The translations under genes were made by a program, and so were the position numbers. Under the pieces are notes generated by a model that was not told where the DNA came from, made no database searches, and worked only from the letters and a program-made list of their open reading frames with translations. A DNA stretch of 64,000 nt, taken from the NCBI RefSeq assembly GCF_000966265.1, contig NZ_LANF01000006.1, positions 62,001 to 126,000 on the forward strand, in the 5' to 3' direction. This document shows positions 44,001 to 53,463 of the stretch, piece by piece. Source of the stretch: Palaeococcus ferrophilus DSM 13482. GTDB lineage: Archaea; Methanobacteriota_B; Thermococci; Thermococcales; Thermococcaceae. How positions within the stretch are numbered: the first letter of the stretch is position 1; each line of letters begins with the position of its first letter.

Positions 44001-47000
44001 ATGAAGGCCGTATACCGGGAGATGTGCCCCAACTGCGGGGACAGAATAAGCGACGAGAGGCTCATCAAGAAGAACCCGTGTGAGGAATGTCTTGAATCGG
44101 ACGTTCACGCTCATCCGTATTTTGACCTTCTAAGGGCCGTCCGCGAGGCCCTAGCCGTCAGGGGCACGCTCAAGGAGTGGGAGAGGCTCTACACAATTGA
44201 GAGTCAGCTGGGGGAGGTCGAAAAGTTCTTTATCGAGGCCACCGGAAATAACTTCTGGAGCGCCCAGAGGACGTGGGTGAGGAGGCTCCTCAAGGGCAAG
44301 AGCTTTTCTATAATCGCCCCAACCGGAATGGGGAAGAGCGTTTTTGGCTCCTTCATGGCATACTACTACGCCCTCCAGGGAAAGAAGAGCTACATCATCC
44401 TCCCCACCACCCCACTCGTGAAGCAGACGGTGAAGAGACTTCAGGCATTCATGGAGAGAACAGGGAAGGAGGTGAAGCTGGCGTACTTCTACAGCGGGAT
44501 GCGGAAAAAGGAGAAGGAGGAGATGAACGCCAGGATAGACGGCGGTGACTTCGAGATACTCATAACCTCCGCCCAATTCCTCGCAAGGAAGTTCGAGAGG
44601 TTGGAGGGGTTCAGGTTCGACTACATCTTCGTTGATGACGTTGATGCCTTCCTCAAGGCGAGCAAGAACATAGATCGCTCCCTTCTCCTCCTCGGCTTTA
44701 CCCAGGAGGCCCTGGACAAGGCGTGGGAGCTCGTGAGGCTGAGAAAGCAGATAGGGAAGCTCCTCAACGGCAGGAGAACGGAAGAAAAAGAGGAAGAGCT
44801 GAAGCGCGTTAACGAGGAGATAGCGAAGAAAGAGGCCGAACTGAGAGAGTACATGGCGCAGAAAAATATAGGAACGCTCGTGATAGCCTCGGCAACGGGA
44901 AGCGCGCGCGGCGACAGGATAAAGCTCTACCGCGAGCTGCTCGGTTTTGAGGTCGGAAGCGGGAGGAGCGCACTGAGAAACGTGGAGGACGTCTACCTCT
45001 TCCCGGAGAAGAGCGTGGAAGAGCACGTGGAGGGGCTCCTCGGGAAGCTCGGGCCAGGGGGGCTGGTTTTCGTCCCCATTGATCAGGGGATAGCCTTTGC
45101 GGAGGCACTAACCGCGAGGCTCAAGGAGAAGGGCTTCTCCGTGGAGCTCGTCTCCGCCAGGAGCAAGAAGGGCCTCGAGAAGTTCGAGAACGGAGAGGTT
45201 GAGGTCTTAGTGGGGATGGCGAGCTACTACGGCAGCATTGTCAGGGGTCTCGACATGCCGGAGCGCGTAAGGTATGCGCTCTTCACGGGGGTTCCCAAGT
45301 TCAAGTTCAGCCTCGACCTGGAGGGCCCGACGATATACCGTGTCCTCGGACTGATAAGCGAGATTTTTGACTTCCTCGACGATGAGGACAGACGCGAGGG
45401 GGAGAGGGTTTACGCAAGACTGCGGAGACTCATAAGAACCATGCCCCAGTACGAGCTCGTCAAGATAGAGGAGGCACTCGCCGAGGGGTTACCCTTAGAG
45501 GGCTACCACAACCACGTTCTGGACGTCTTCCGCACGGCGGTGGAGTTTCTAAAGCGCGTCCTCAGGAAGGAGGAGGTTGTGAAGCGCATAGAGGAGGACC
45601 CCTTCATAAGCCTCAAGCGCGAGGGGGATAAGGTCTTCATCGAGATACCCGACGTCAGGACGTACATCCAGGCGAGCGGAAGGACCTCAAGGCTTTTCGC
45701 GGGCGGAATAACCAAGGGCCTCGCCCTCACGGTGGTTGACAACGTCAAGGTCTTCAACGGTATGAGGAGGCAACTCCGCTGGCGCTTCCCCGAGTTCGAG
45801 TGGAAGAGCCTCGAGGAGGTAAACCTCGATGAGGTGCTCAGGCAGATTGACGAGGACAGGGAGAAGGTAAGGCTCGTCCTCGAGGGGAAGCTCCGGCTGG
45901 AGAAGCCCGACCTCGTTAAGTCCTCACTCCTCATAGTAGAGAGCCCCAACAAAGCGAGAACCATAGCCAACTTCTTCGGACAGCCGAGCAGGAGGCGCAT
46001 AGGCGAGCTGGTCGCCTACGAGGTGAGCATTGGAGACAGGATGCTCACCATCTTGGCAAGCGGGGGCCACATGTTCGACCTCGTTACGAACGAAGGCTAC
46101 CACGGCGTTGAAATCAAGGAGGAGAACGGGAAGTTATTCTTCCTTCCAGTTTACGACACCATAAAGCGGTGCCGCGACTGTGGACATCAGTTCGTTGACT
46201 GGGAGGAGAAGGGCGTCTGCCCGAGGTGTGGAAGCAAAAACGTGCGCGACGCCCTCGAAAACGTTAAGGCGATGAGGGAGCTGGCGCAGGAAGTGGACGA
46301 GATACTGATAGCGACCGACCCCGATACGGAGGGTGAGAAGATAGCGTGGGACATAAGGAACGTGCTCTCGCCCTACACGCCCAACATAAAGCGCATAGAG
46401 TTCCACGAGGTCACGAGGCCTGCCATACTGAAGGCCATAGCCGAGGCGAGGGACGTTAACGAGGCGCGCGTTGAGGCGCAGATGATCAGAAGGATAGCCG
46501 ACAGGTGGATCGGCTTCGAGCTCAGCACGCTCCTCCAGAAGGTCTTTGAGAACTACAACCTCTCCGCGGGGAGGGTTCAGACGCCGGTTTTGGGCTGGAT
46601 AATCGAGCGCTACCGTCAGTTCAACGAGGACAAGGCGGACTTCACGCTCCTCACCCTCGAAAACGACCTCAACGTGTTCATAGAAGGGGAGAAGCTCGAG
46701 GACGTGGATAAGGTCGAGGTTGTCAGGGTTGAAGTGGAGGAGAGGGAGATAAACCCCTTCCCGCCCTACACCACCGATGCACTCCTCCAGGACGCTTCAA
46801 GATTCCTCAAGTTCTCCGCCCCCCAGACCATGCGCCTCGCGCAGGACCTCTTCGAGGCGGGTCTGTGCGTCACTCCGGATACACTAGTTAGCCTTGCCGA
46901 TGGAAGGATCGTGGAGATAAGGGAGGCTGTTGAGAAGTCCGAAGATAGACTGCTATCTCTAAACGGTCTCAGGCCAAAGGAGGCAAACGCGCTCAAGTTC

Positions 47001-49118
47001 TGGGAGATTGACTGGAACGGGCCGCTTAAGGTGGTAAAGCTCAAAAACGGGCACGAAGTTAGGGCAACCCCTGATCACGGCCTTCTCGTAATGAGGAACG
47101 GCAAACTCGGCTGGGTCTCTGCGAAGAACATCCGGGAAGGTGACTACGTTGCCTTCGCCTACAACACCGGACACCCCGGAAAAGATGAGTACACCCTCCT
47201 CAAACTTCTGATAAAGCTTGGGATAACGGATGTTATGGCAGAGTTCGAGAAAGAATACTTCGACTCCACCCTTGCTCCGCTTGTGAAAGATCGCGTCCGG
47301 ACGAGCACAAAATACAAATACCTCCGCAAGCGTGTCCTTCCGCTCTATCTCCTTCAGGAATGGGGAGTTGACGACTACGAACCGCACGTTAAGTCCCTCT
47401 ACCGTCAGAGGAGCGGTTCAAAGCCCATACCCAACTTCAAACTCGACGAGAGGTTCTGGTACCTCTTCGGTCTCGTTCTGGGCGACGGAACCCTGAGGGA
47501 GAGCAAGGTTTTGATCGCGCAGACCCCTCTGAAAAAAGTTAGGGCAATACTTGAAGAGACCCTTCCCTTCATCCACGTCTTTGAAACAACAACTCAGGTT
47601 GGCTTCTCGAACTCGATCCTCACAGAGGTCTTCAGGAGGCTCGGGGCGAGGAAAGGCAAGCTCCACCCGCTTGTATTTGGACTTCGTGAAGACTACATCA
47701 ACGCAATGGTTGCGGGCTATTTTGACACGGACGGAACTTTCTCGATCCTTAATGACAGGAAGGGACCGAACTTCCGCGCGATTCTGACTTCAAAGAGGGC
47801 CGATGTGCTCAAAATGTTCAGCGTTTACCTATACCAGATCGGGATAATGAACTACCTCAGAGAAGATGAGCGCACGGGAGTTTGGGACTTAGTAATAAGC
47901 AACAGGAGCCTCGAGAGGTTCAGGGAGAAAATTTATCCATATCTCCGGATTAGAAGGGCACAGTTCGACGAGGCTTACTCGATTTACAGATCATCAAGAC
48001 GGGCCTTTGAAGGGGACTTACTCCCGGTAGCTTCGGTATTCAGAAATCTGAAGTTCGGAAGAGGGGCCAAAAACAGAATATTGAAGGAAACCGGAATTGA
48101 CGTATGGAACTGGCTCAAACACTCGGAAGGGGAGATCCCAAGGGACAAACTCACCAAGGTGCTCGAATACGCCGAAGAGGGCCCGGAGAAGGAGTTCTTA
48201 AAGTCCCTCGTTGGAGCGGGGGTTACGTGGGTCAGGGTGAAGGAAATCAAGGAGGAGCACTACACCGGAAAGCTCTACGACTTCACGACGACCACCGAAA
48301 ACTTCATCTCCAACGGTGTCGTCTCCCACAACTGCACCTATCACCGCACAGACTCAACGCACGTGAGCAACACGGGAATAGGCATAGCCAAGGAGTACAT
48401 TGCGGACGAGATAGGGGAGGACTATTTTAAGCCGAGGAGCTGGGGCGAGGAGGGAACCCACGAGGCCATCCGCCCCACCCGGCCCATAGACACGGGCAGG
48501 CTGCTCCAGCTCATAAAGGACGGCATCATAACCCTCTCAAAGCCCCTCACAAGCGGCCACTTCCGCCTCTACGACCTCATATTCCGCCGCTTCATGGCAT
48601 CCCAGATGACGCCGGCGAAGGTGCTCTACCAGAAAGCCACCGTCCGGGCAGGCGGGAGGGAAGTTGAGGTGGAGGGCTATACGGAAGTCATCTACGACGG
48701 GTGGAGCAGGATAAAGCCCCTCCCGCTCTGGAAAGTGCCCCCGCTCGAAGAGGGAGCACGCCTCAAAGTCAAGGAAACCAAGACGTGGAGGGCCCCGAGG
48801 GTTCAGCTCTACACGCAGGGCGATATCATCGCCCTTATGAAGGAGCGCGGAATCGGAAGGCCCTCGACCTACGCAAAGATAGTGCAGACTCTCCTCTCTC
48901 GCTACTACGTCATAGAGACGAGGGGCAAGAAGCGTCTCGTTCCCACTGAGCAGGGCATCAAGGTGTACCACTACCTGCTCAGCCGCTTCAGGGAACTCGT
49001 AAGTGAGGAGAAGACGCGCCAGCTCGAGGAACTCATGGACAAGATAGAGGAGGGCGGCCTCAATTACATGGATGTACTCAATGATATGTACAAGGAGATA
49101 AAAATATATCTGCCGTGA
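44001..49118 (+). CDS. rgy: Reverse gyrase with intein
   Basis: A 1705-residue precursor that would splice to about 1216 residues. Reverse gyrase makes positive supercoils and marks hyperthermophiles. It has an N-terminal zinc finger (CPNCGDR and NPCEEC), helicase-like Walker [10 protein letters not shown] and VDDVDAF (DEAD-box variant), a second zinc finger ([15 protein letters not shown]), and TOPRIM residues in [14 protein letters not shown] and [14 protein letters not shown]. The topoisomerase IA active tyrosine is in TYHRTDST. An intein occupies 46866-48332, just before the Thr-Tyr. The ATG at 44001 follows AGGTGAGCG. Divergent from the membrane protein, followed by trmBL2 as in other Thermococcales. 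Confidence 0.97.
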   Translation: MKAVYREMCPNCGDRISDERLIKKNPCEECLESDVHAHPYFDLLRAVREALAVRGTLKEWERLYTIESQLGEVEKFFIEATGNNFWSAQRTWVRRLLKGKSFSIIAPTGMGKSVFGSFMAYYYALQGKKSYIILPTTPLVKQTVKRLQAFMERTGKEVKLAYFYSGMRKKEKEEMNARIDGGDFEILITSAQFLARKFERLEGFRFDYIFVDDVDAFLKASKNIDRSLLLLGFTQEALDKAWELVRLRKQIGKLLNGRRTEEKEEELKRVNEEIAKKEAELREYMAQKNIGTLVIASATGSARGDRIKLYRELLGFEVGSGRSALRNVEDVYLFPEKSVEEHVEGLLGKLGPGGLVFVPIDQGIAFAEALTARLKEKGFSVELVSARSKKGLEKFENGEVEVLVGMASYYGSIVRGLDMPERVRYALFTGVPKFKFSLDLEGPTIYRVLGLISEIFDFLDDEDRREGERVYARLRRLIRTMPQYELVKIEEALAEGLPLEGYHNHVLDVFRTAVEFLKRVLRKEEVVKRIEEDPFISLKREGDKVFIEIPDVRTYIQASGRTSRLFAGGITKGLALTVVDNVKVFNGMRRQLRWRFPEFEWKSLEEVNLDEVLRQIDEDREKVRLVLEGKLRLEKPDLVKSSLLIVESPNKARTIANFFGQPSRRRIGELVAYEVSIGDRMLTILASGGHMFDLVTNEGYHGVEIKEENGKLFFLPVYDTIKRCRDCGHQFVDWEEKGVCPRCGSKNVRDALENVKAMRELAQEVDEILIATDPDTEGEKIAWDIRNVLSPYTPNIKRIEFHEVTRPAILKAIAEARDVNEARVEAQMIRRIADRWIGFELSTLLQKVFENYNLSAGRVQTPVLGWIIERYRQFNEDKADFTLLTLENDLNVFIEGEKLEDVDKVEVVRVEVEEREINPFPPYTTDALLQDASRFLKFSAPQTMRLAQDLFEAGLCVTPDTLVSLADGRIVEIREAVEKSEDRLLSLNGLRPKEANALKFWEIDWNGPLKVVKLKNGHEVRATPDHGLLVMRNGKLGWVSAKNIREGDYVAFAYNTGHPGKDEYTLLKLLIKLGITDVMAEFEKEYFDSTLAPLVKDRVRTSTKYKYLRKRVLPLYLLQEWGVDDYEPHVKSLYRQRSGSKPIPNFKLDERFWYLFGLVLGDGTLRESKVLIAQTPLKKVRAILEETLPFIHVFETTTQVGFSNSILTEVFRRLGARKGKLHPLVFGLREDYINAMVAGYFDTDGTFSILNDRKGPNFRAILTSKRADVLKMFSVYLYQIGIMNYLREDERTGVWDLVISNRSLERFREKIYPYLRIRRAQFDEAYSIYRSSRRAFEGDLLPVASVFRNLKFGRGAKNRILKETGIDVWNWLKHSEGEIPRDKLTKVLEYAEEGPEKEFLKSLVGAGVTWVRVKEIKEEHYTGKLYDFTTTTENFISNGVVSHNCTYHRTDSTHVSNTGIGIAKEYIADEIGEDYFKPRSWGEEGTHEAIRPTRPIDTGRLLQLIKDGIITLSKPLTSGHFRLYDLIFRRFMASQMTPAKVLYQKATVRAGGREVEVEGYTEVIYDGWSRIKPLPLWKVPPLEEGARLKVKETKTWRAPRVQLYTQGDIIALMKERGIGRPSTYAKIVQTLLSRYYVIETRGKKRLVPTEQGIKVYHYLLSRFRELVSEEKTRQLEELMDKIEEGGLNYMDVLNDMYKEIKIYLP
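46866..48332 (+). mobile_element. Intein with LAGLIDADG homing endonuclease in reverse gyrase
   Basis: A 489-residue intein in frame. It starts with Cys ([17 protein letters not shown], block A) and has a TxxH block B in [10 protein letters not shown]. Endonuclease blocks are [13 protein letters not shown] and [13 protein letters not shown]. It ends [10 protein letters not shown], with Cys as the +1 extein residue (48333). The site GL/CTYHRTD puts the insertion two residues before the catalytic Tyr, so splicing is needed for activity. Inteins at this site are known in Thermococcus and Pyrococcus. Base use is less GC-rich than in the host gene. Confidence 0.95.
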
Positions 49119-49253
49119 CAATATTTACTTTTTGTGTCACAATTATTCCATTTTTCTTCTGTACTTCATGTTACAGTGGTAACCCCATAATCCTGTCCCT
49201 GCGTTCCAGTGGAAACACCAAAAAGCTTAAATTTAAAGGTAGTAATAAGATTG

Positions 49254-49274
49254 TATGTGCATGCAATGCACATA
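49254..49274. promoter_or_regulatory. Perfect 9-bp inverted repeat upstream of trmBL2
   Basis: TATGTGCAT (49254-49262) and ATGCACATA (49266-49274) form a perfect 9-bp inverted repeat around GCA. It lies about 120 bases before the trmBL2 start, and just after a promoter-like AAAAAGCTTAAATTTAAAGG (49219-49239), so it would cover a start site from that element. A regulator site is plausible, possibly for TrmBL2 itself. Confidence 0.5.
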
Positions 49275-49336
49275 ACACGGGAAGAAGTTATTAAAAGCCC
49301 CGTGGAATGGATAACCAGCGAACTATTTATCATATA

Positions 49337-49352
49337 GGAAAAGTTATATATG
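49337..49352 (+). promoter_or_regulatory. trmBL2 proximal promoter
   Basis: GGAAAAG (49337-49343) and TTATATATG (49344-49352) resemble BRE and TATA. The predicted start near 49375 leaves a leader of about 20 bases with GGTGGTGGT before the ATG at 49395. The rest of the gap after rgy (49119-49253) shows T-rich sequence that may end rgy transcription, and nothing else I recognise. Confidence 0.55.
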
Positions 49353-49394
49353 AGAAACCCATAGAAAATAGACAGAAATACGGTGGTGGTAAAT

Positions 49395-50189
49395 ATGACA
49401 AAAGATAGGATGGTAGAGCTTTTACAAGACCACTTCGAACTGAACTTATACGAGGCTAGGGCATACGTCGCCCTCGTGGCCTTCGGCGTTCTGACGCCGG
49501 CCGAGCTCGCCAGTGTTTCAGAGGTTCCCGCCCCGAGGACCTACGACGTCCTCAGGAGCCTCGAGAAGAAGGGCTTCGCCATAAGCCAGCCAGGCAAGGT
49601 CAACAAGTACAGGCCCGTGCACCCCACGAACATCCTCGAGAAGTTCATCGATGAGTGGCAGGAGCGCATCAAGGAGGAGCTCGAGGCCAAGAGGAAGGCC
49701 AAAGAGGAGCTTCTTGAGCTCATGACCCCGCTCATTGAGACCGAGATTCCAAAGTACGGCGTTGAGAGGGTGTGGGTCGTAAGGGGCATAAGGAACTCAA
49801 CCCTCAAGACGAGGGAGATGCTCGAGGAGGTCGAGAAGGAGATACTCCTTGCGGATGACGGCTTCATCGCTATCAACCTCGAGGAGGAGCTCGTCAAGGC
49901 CATCGAGAAGGGCATCAGCATGAAGCTCGTGGTCACCAAGCCCATACTCCAGAGGATAAGCATGGGCAAGCTCATGGATCTCTACAAGAAGGGCAAGATT
50001 GAGCTGAAAGTCGTGGAGAAGATGGAGCTCCCAATGATGATCTGCGACGAGCAGGTGTTCTTCGCGCTCGAGGACCTCGCGGCGAGGTACTTCAACTACG
50101 AGACCCAGGTCTGGATAAAGGACCACCGCATCGTCGAGCTCTTCAAGGGCAAGTTCAACGAGTACTGGGAGAACGGAGAAAAGGTGTGA
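49395..50189 (+). CDS. trmBL2: TrmB-family DNA-binding protein TrmBL2
   Basis: A 264-residue member of the TrmB family. It has an N-terminal winged helix (LNLYEARAYVALVAFGVLTP, SEVPAPRTYDVLRSLEKKGF) and a coiled helix (ERIKEELEAKRKAKEELLEL). The effector-like domain VERVWVVRGIRNSTLKTREM lacks the sugar-binding C-terminal part of TrmB itself. Size and position next to reverse gyrase match TrmBL2 of Thermococcus and Pyrococcus, an abundant chromosome-coating protein that forms filaments. The ATG at 49395 has GGTGGTGGTAAAT upstream; four codons more are open to 49383. Confidence 0.93.
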   Translation: MTKDRMVELLQDHFELNLYEARAYVALVAFGVLTPAELASVSEVPAPRTYDVLRSLEKKGFAISQPGKVNKYRPVHPTNILEKFIDEWQERIKEELEAKRKAKEELLELMTPLIETEIPKYGVERVWVVRGIRNSTLKTREMLEEVEKEILLADDGFIAINLEEELVKAIEKGISMKLVVTKPILQRISMGKLMDLYKKGKIELKVVEKMELPMMICDEQVFFALEDLAARYFNYETQVWIKDHRIVELFKGKFNEYWENGEKV

Positions 50190-50194
50190 GGCCC

Positions 50195-50407
50195 TCAGTA
50201 GGGCCTGAGTTTTTTCTCTTCTTCGCTGACCTCTTTTATGCGCCAGTATATTTTCCCATCCCTCTCGAAGGCATCAATCTTGTTGCTCTCCCTAAGCCGC
50301 ATGAGGAGCTTCCTAACCTCCAGCATCTTAAACCCGGTCTTTTCCGATATCTCAGCCGCCGTAAGCTCCTCCTCATTCAAAAGCTCAAGTATTCTTTCCG
50401 CTTTCAT
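50195..50407 (-). CDS. Small winged-helix protein
   Basis: A 70-residue protein that is almost only a helix-turn-helix: MKAERILELLNEEELTAAEI, SEKTGFKMLEVRKLLMRLRE, then a beta wing KIDAFERDGKIYWRI and a charged tail. It may be a small DNA- or RNA-binding regulator. The ATG overlaps the stop of the zinc-ribbon gene (ATGA), suggesting coupling. Target unknown. Confidence 0.8.
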   Translation of the reverse strand: MKAERILELLNEEELTAAEISEKTGFKMLEVRKLLMRLRESNKIDAFERDGKIYWRIKEVSEEEKKLRPY

Positions 50408-50724
50408 TCTCCTCCCTCCAGTTTTTTATAACGTTCTATAACCCCGATTAACCTTTCGATTACACCGAGGGTCTTCTCGAGTTCATCCATATCCTCGGGA
50501 AGTGAGTTAACCAGCTCCGTGAGTTTGGCCATGAGGGCTTCCTCAACACCCTTGAGTTCCTTCTTTTTCTGCCTTGACCTGTACTCGCACACCGGGCAGA
50601 AAACCCTCCCATCCTTCTCAAAGAGGGGTGCCCCGCACTTCGGGCAGTGTTTGTCGAGCATCTTGGCCCCCGAGAGCAGGAGGGGCGTTATGACCTTTCT
50701 TATCTCCTCGTTGGTGAGAGCCAT
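50404..50724 (-). CDS. Zinc-ribbon protein of the Sjogren/scleroderma autoantigen 1 (UPF0148) family
   Basis: A 106-residue protein with a four-cysteine zinc ribbon (DKHCPKCGAPLFEKDGRVFC, PVC) near residues 25-45, an N-terminal LTNEEIRKVITPLLLSGAKM helix and a coiled C-terminus. This is the archaeal form of the autoantigen p27 family. The function is unclear. The ATG at 50724 follows GGAGGG at the correct distance; the ATG two codons upstream is too close. Confidence 0.88.
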   Translation of the reverse strand: MALTNEEIRKVITPLLLSGAKMLDKHCPKCGAPLFEKDGRVFCPVCEYRSRQKKKELKGVEEALMAKLTELVNSLPEDMDELEKTLGVIERLIGVIERYKKLEGGE

Positions 50725-50726
50725 CC

Positions 50727-51455
50727 TCATCCCTCCAGGAGAAGCGAGTAAACCTCAAGGAACGCCCTCTTACCCAGCCGGGAGCGCTTCAACCTGTCTG
50801 AGACCTCCGCCATGTCAAAGGCCACAACTTTGAATTCCCTCTTTACTGCCTCAAGAAGCTCCAAAAGCTCCTCCAGTGTGAGCTCCCCATGCTGGAAGCG
50901 GGCTATCCTGTACTCCGGGCCCAGAACGTCGAGGTCAACCGTCAGGTAAATCTCCTCCCCAAGGTAGCGCCTCGCCTCCTTCACAACGCGCTCAACGCCG
51001 TGGGTCTCGAGGTTAACGTAGCCCTTCCAGCCCCTCTTCGTTTTTCTGCTCCTGTTCAGCGCTGGAAACACTCTAACCCGCCGCGTCCAGAGGCTCGTGT
51101 TGGGCGTTGAGGGCACCATGAGGGTGGCGCCGATTACAGCCGCCCGCTCCACGAGCTTTCCCTCGAGGGCGTAGGCGAGCCACGAGCCATGGTCGAGGTA
51201 GTCGTGCATGAGGTCGGTGTGGGCGTCTATGCTGAGGAGTGCCCTTGGACGGAGCTTCTCCACTATACCGTAAGTGGCGAGGTGTTCCCCCACAACGTAG
51301 CTCCCATCGAGGGGCAGGTTCTGAGACAGGAGCGCCACATTATTTGATTCGACAATTATGTAATTATCCAAAAGCTTGTTCTTTTTGAGCAGGTTGAGGG
51401 CATAGAGCACCCCATCCCTGTTCGGCCGCTCACCGAAGGGGACGAACGTCGTCAT
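50727..51455 (-). CDS. Arginase/ureohydrolase-fold protein with altered metal motif
   Basis: A 242-residue ureohydrolase-fold protein. The SIDAHTD motif fits the metal-binding DAHxD. The usual GGDHS is VGEHLAT here, and the usual DxDxxDP is DLDVLGP, so one metal ligand in each motif may be lost or moved. Activity as an agmatinase or arginase is therefore doubtful. The ATG at 51455 has GGTGAGAG upstream. It lies next to the UPF0148 and winged-helix genes in the same direction. Confidence 0.8.
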   Translation of the reverse strand: MTTFVPFGERPNRDGVLYALNLLKKNKLLDNYIIVESNNVALLSQNLPLDGSYVVGEHLATYGIVEKLRPRALLSIDAHTDLMHDYLDHGSWLAYALEGKLVERAAVIGATLMVPSTPNTSLWTRRVRVFPALNRSRKTKRGWKGYVNLETHGVERVVKEARRYLGEEIYLTVDLDVLGPEYRIARFQHGELTLEELLELLEAVKREFKVVAFDMAEVSDRLKRSRLGKRAFLEVYSLLLEG

Positions 51456-51523
51456 TCTCTCACCGGGAGAGAGTAGCATTAAAAGCTTTTAAACGTTTAG
51501 CGAGAAATCCCTCAGGTGGGAAC

Positions 51524-52051
51524 ATGGAGAGGTACACATTCATGATAAAGGCCCCCAAGGGCTATCCTGTTGATGAGATAGCGCGAGAGACGAGGGAATT
51601 TGTGGAGGGCCGCTTTGGTCGGGAGGTGAAGGTGGAGGCCCACAGGTGCATAGGCCTCACGGCTGACGTTGTGATACTCCACGGGGATGGCATAGTCCTG
51701 GTTAGGAGAAAAAACGAGCCCTTCAAGGATTCTTGGGCCATTCCAGGTGGTTTTGTGGAGTACGGCGAGAGGGTGGAAGAGGCCGCGGTGAGGGAAGCCC
51801 GGGAGGAGACAGGCTTAGATGTAGAGATAATAGGCCTCATAGGGGTTTACAGCGATCCCAGTAGGGACCCCCGGGGTCACACGGTCACAACGGCCTTTCT
51901 GGCGAGGGGTAGCGGAAGGCTCAGGGGCGGGGACGACGCGAGGGAGGCAAGGGTCTTTAGGCGGGAGGAGCTCAAAGGGCTCAAGCTCGCCTTCGACCAT
52001 GAGAGGATACTCCGCGATGCATTTGACATCATTGATGCACTGAGCCTTTAA
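51524..52051 (+). CDS. Nudix hydrolase (ADP-ribose pyrophosphatase-like)
   Basis: A 175-residue Nudix enzyme. The box reads GGFVEYGERVEEAAVREARE followed by ETGLDV, a full GX5EX7REUXEEXGU match. The first 45 residues form an extra domain with no known match. The likely substrates are nucleoside diphosphates such as ADP-ribose; not proven. The ATG at 51524 has AGGTGGGAAC before it. The 3' end overlaps the convergent gene by 23 bases. Confidence 0.92.
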   Translation: MERYTFMIKAPKGYPVDEIARETREFVEGRFGREVKVEAHRCIGLTADVVILHGDGIVLVRRKNEPFKDSWAIPGGFVEYGERVEEAAVREAREETGLDVEIIGLIGVYSDPSRDPRGHTVTTAFLARGSGRLRGGDDAREARVFRREELKGLKLAFDHERILRDAFDIIDALSL

Positions 52052-52358
52052 TGGCCCTCAGGAAGCGTTGAACCACCTCGGGTGGGGCTTCCCTTCGTGG
52101 TGAGCGCTTCAACCGGGGTTTTTTCACCCCTCCCGCGTAGGCCGTTAGCACTTCAATCGCCTGTTCCCACGCTCCACGGAAGTTGATAACCGGCTCGAAA
52201 TCCTCGTCCACGTAATAGTATTCCCCGGTTCTCCCATCGTAGACCAAAATTGAGGGGTACATCTCGTCGTTCTCACAGGGACAGTCCATATCAAGGCTGA
52301 GCTCGATGACGAAGTCCCCAACCTCCGCCCTGCCGCTCTCCCGGAGTTCTTTCCACAT
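52029..52358 (-). CDS. Conserved hypothetical protein
   Basis: A 109-residue acidic-then-basic protein. It has ELSLDMDCPCENDEMYPSIL with a CxC pair, a YYYVDEDFEPVINFRGA stretch and a proline/arginine-rich end (KKPRLKRSPRREAPPEVVQR). The family is unknown to me. The ATG at 52358 follows GGTGGTGAGG; three more codons are open to 52367. Confidence 0.72.
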   Translation of the reverse strand: MWKELRESGRAEVGDFVIELSLDMDCPCENDEMYPSILVYDGRTGEYYYVDEDFEPVINFRGAWEQAIEVLTAYAGGVKKPRLKRSPRREAPPEVVQRFLRAIKGSVHQ

Positions 52359-52451
52359 CCTCACCACCCTTTATGAATGAAAATTCATGGATTATAAGCC
52401 TCACCAAAAGTATTATTAGTCCGTTTCGACAAACATTTTAGTGGTGATAGC

Positions 52452-53453
52452 ATGAGGCCCAAGGTAGCGGTTCTCTTCAAAATGAAGAGCAAGCCCGTTG
52501 AGGAACTCGAGAAGTACGCGGATGTAGAGTTCATTCTGTATCCAAGCGTTGATGAGCTCAAGGAGAGGATAGGCGAGTTCGATGGGGTGATAGTCTCGCC
52601 GCTTAACAGAATCCCGCGGGAAGTGATTGAAAGGGCGGAGAAGCTCAGGGTGGTAAGCTGCCACTCAGCCGGCTACGACCACGTTGACGTTGAGGCGGCG
52701 ACGGAAAGGGGAATCTACGTTACGAAGGTCTCCGGCGTCCTCAGCGAGGCGGTTGCAGAGTTCGCCGTTGGCCTGACCATCGCGCTCCTCAGGAAGATAG
52801 CCTACACCGACAGGCTCACGCGCTCCGGAAAGTGGGAGAGTCACGCGATGATATGGAGCGAGTTCAAAGAAATAGAGACTGTCTACGGCAAGAAGGTAGG
52901 AATCCTCGGCATGGGCGCTATCGGGAAGGCGATAGCGAGAAGGATGAAGGCGATGGGCACGGAGATACTATACTGGTCGCGATCAAGGAAGGAGGACATT
53001 GAAAACGAAGTTGGCGCGGTTTACAGACCGCTTGAAGACGTCCTGAGGGAGAGCGACATCGTGATTCTGGCACTGCCTTCGACGCCTGAAACCTACCACA
53101 TCATCAACGAGGAGCGCCTGAAGCTCCTAGAGGGCGGGTATCTGGTTAACATCGGGCGTGGAACCCTCGTGGACGAGGAGGCCGTCGTCAGGGCCATCGA
53201 AGAGGGCAGGCTCAAGGGCTACGCTACAGATGTGTTCGAGAAGGAGCCGGTGCAGGAGCACGAGCTGTTCAAGTACAAGTGGGAGACCGTCTTAACTCCA
53301 CACCACGCGGGTCTGAGTAGAGAAGCGATGGAAGACATGGGCTTCCAAGCGGTGAAGAACCTCCTCACCGTTCTGAGGGGGGAGATACCGGGAGACCTCG
53401 TGAACAGGGAAGTCGTGAAGGTTCGCCCGCCTGAGAAAGTGAAGATGCTCTGA
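52452..53453 (+). CDS. D-2-hydroxyacid dehydrogenase family protein
   Basis: A 333-residue NAD-dependent dehydrogenase. NAD site: VGILGMGAIGKAIARRMKAM. Catalytic Arg in NIGRGTLVDEEAV, Glu in TDVFEKEPV, His in TPHHAGLSREA. Relatives reduce glyoxylate, hydroxypyruvate or similar acids; the substrate cannot be told. The ATG at 52452 follows GGTGATAGC. The M42 peptidase gene follows after ten bases, so cotranscription is likely. Confidence 0.9.
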   Translation: MRPKVAVLFKMKSKPVEELEKYADVEFILYPSVDELKERIGEFDGVIVSPLNRIPREVIERAEKLRVVSCHSAGYDHVDVEAATERGIYVTKVSGVLSEAVAEFAVGLTIALLRKIAYTDRLTRSGKWESHAMIWSEFKEIETVYGKKVGILGMGAIGKAIARRMKAMGTEILYWSRSRKEDIENEVGAVYRPLEDVLRESDIVILALPSTPETYHIINEERLKLLEGGYLVNIGRGTLVDEEAVVRAIEEGRLKGYATDVFEKEPVQEHELFKYKWETVLTPHHAGLSREAMEDMGFQAVKNLLTVLRGEIPGDLVNREVVKVRPPEKVKML

Positions 53454-53463
53454 GGTGGTTGTT

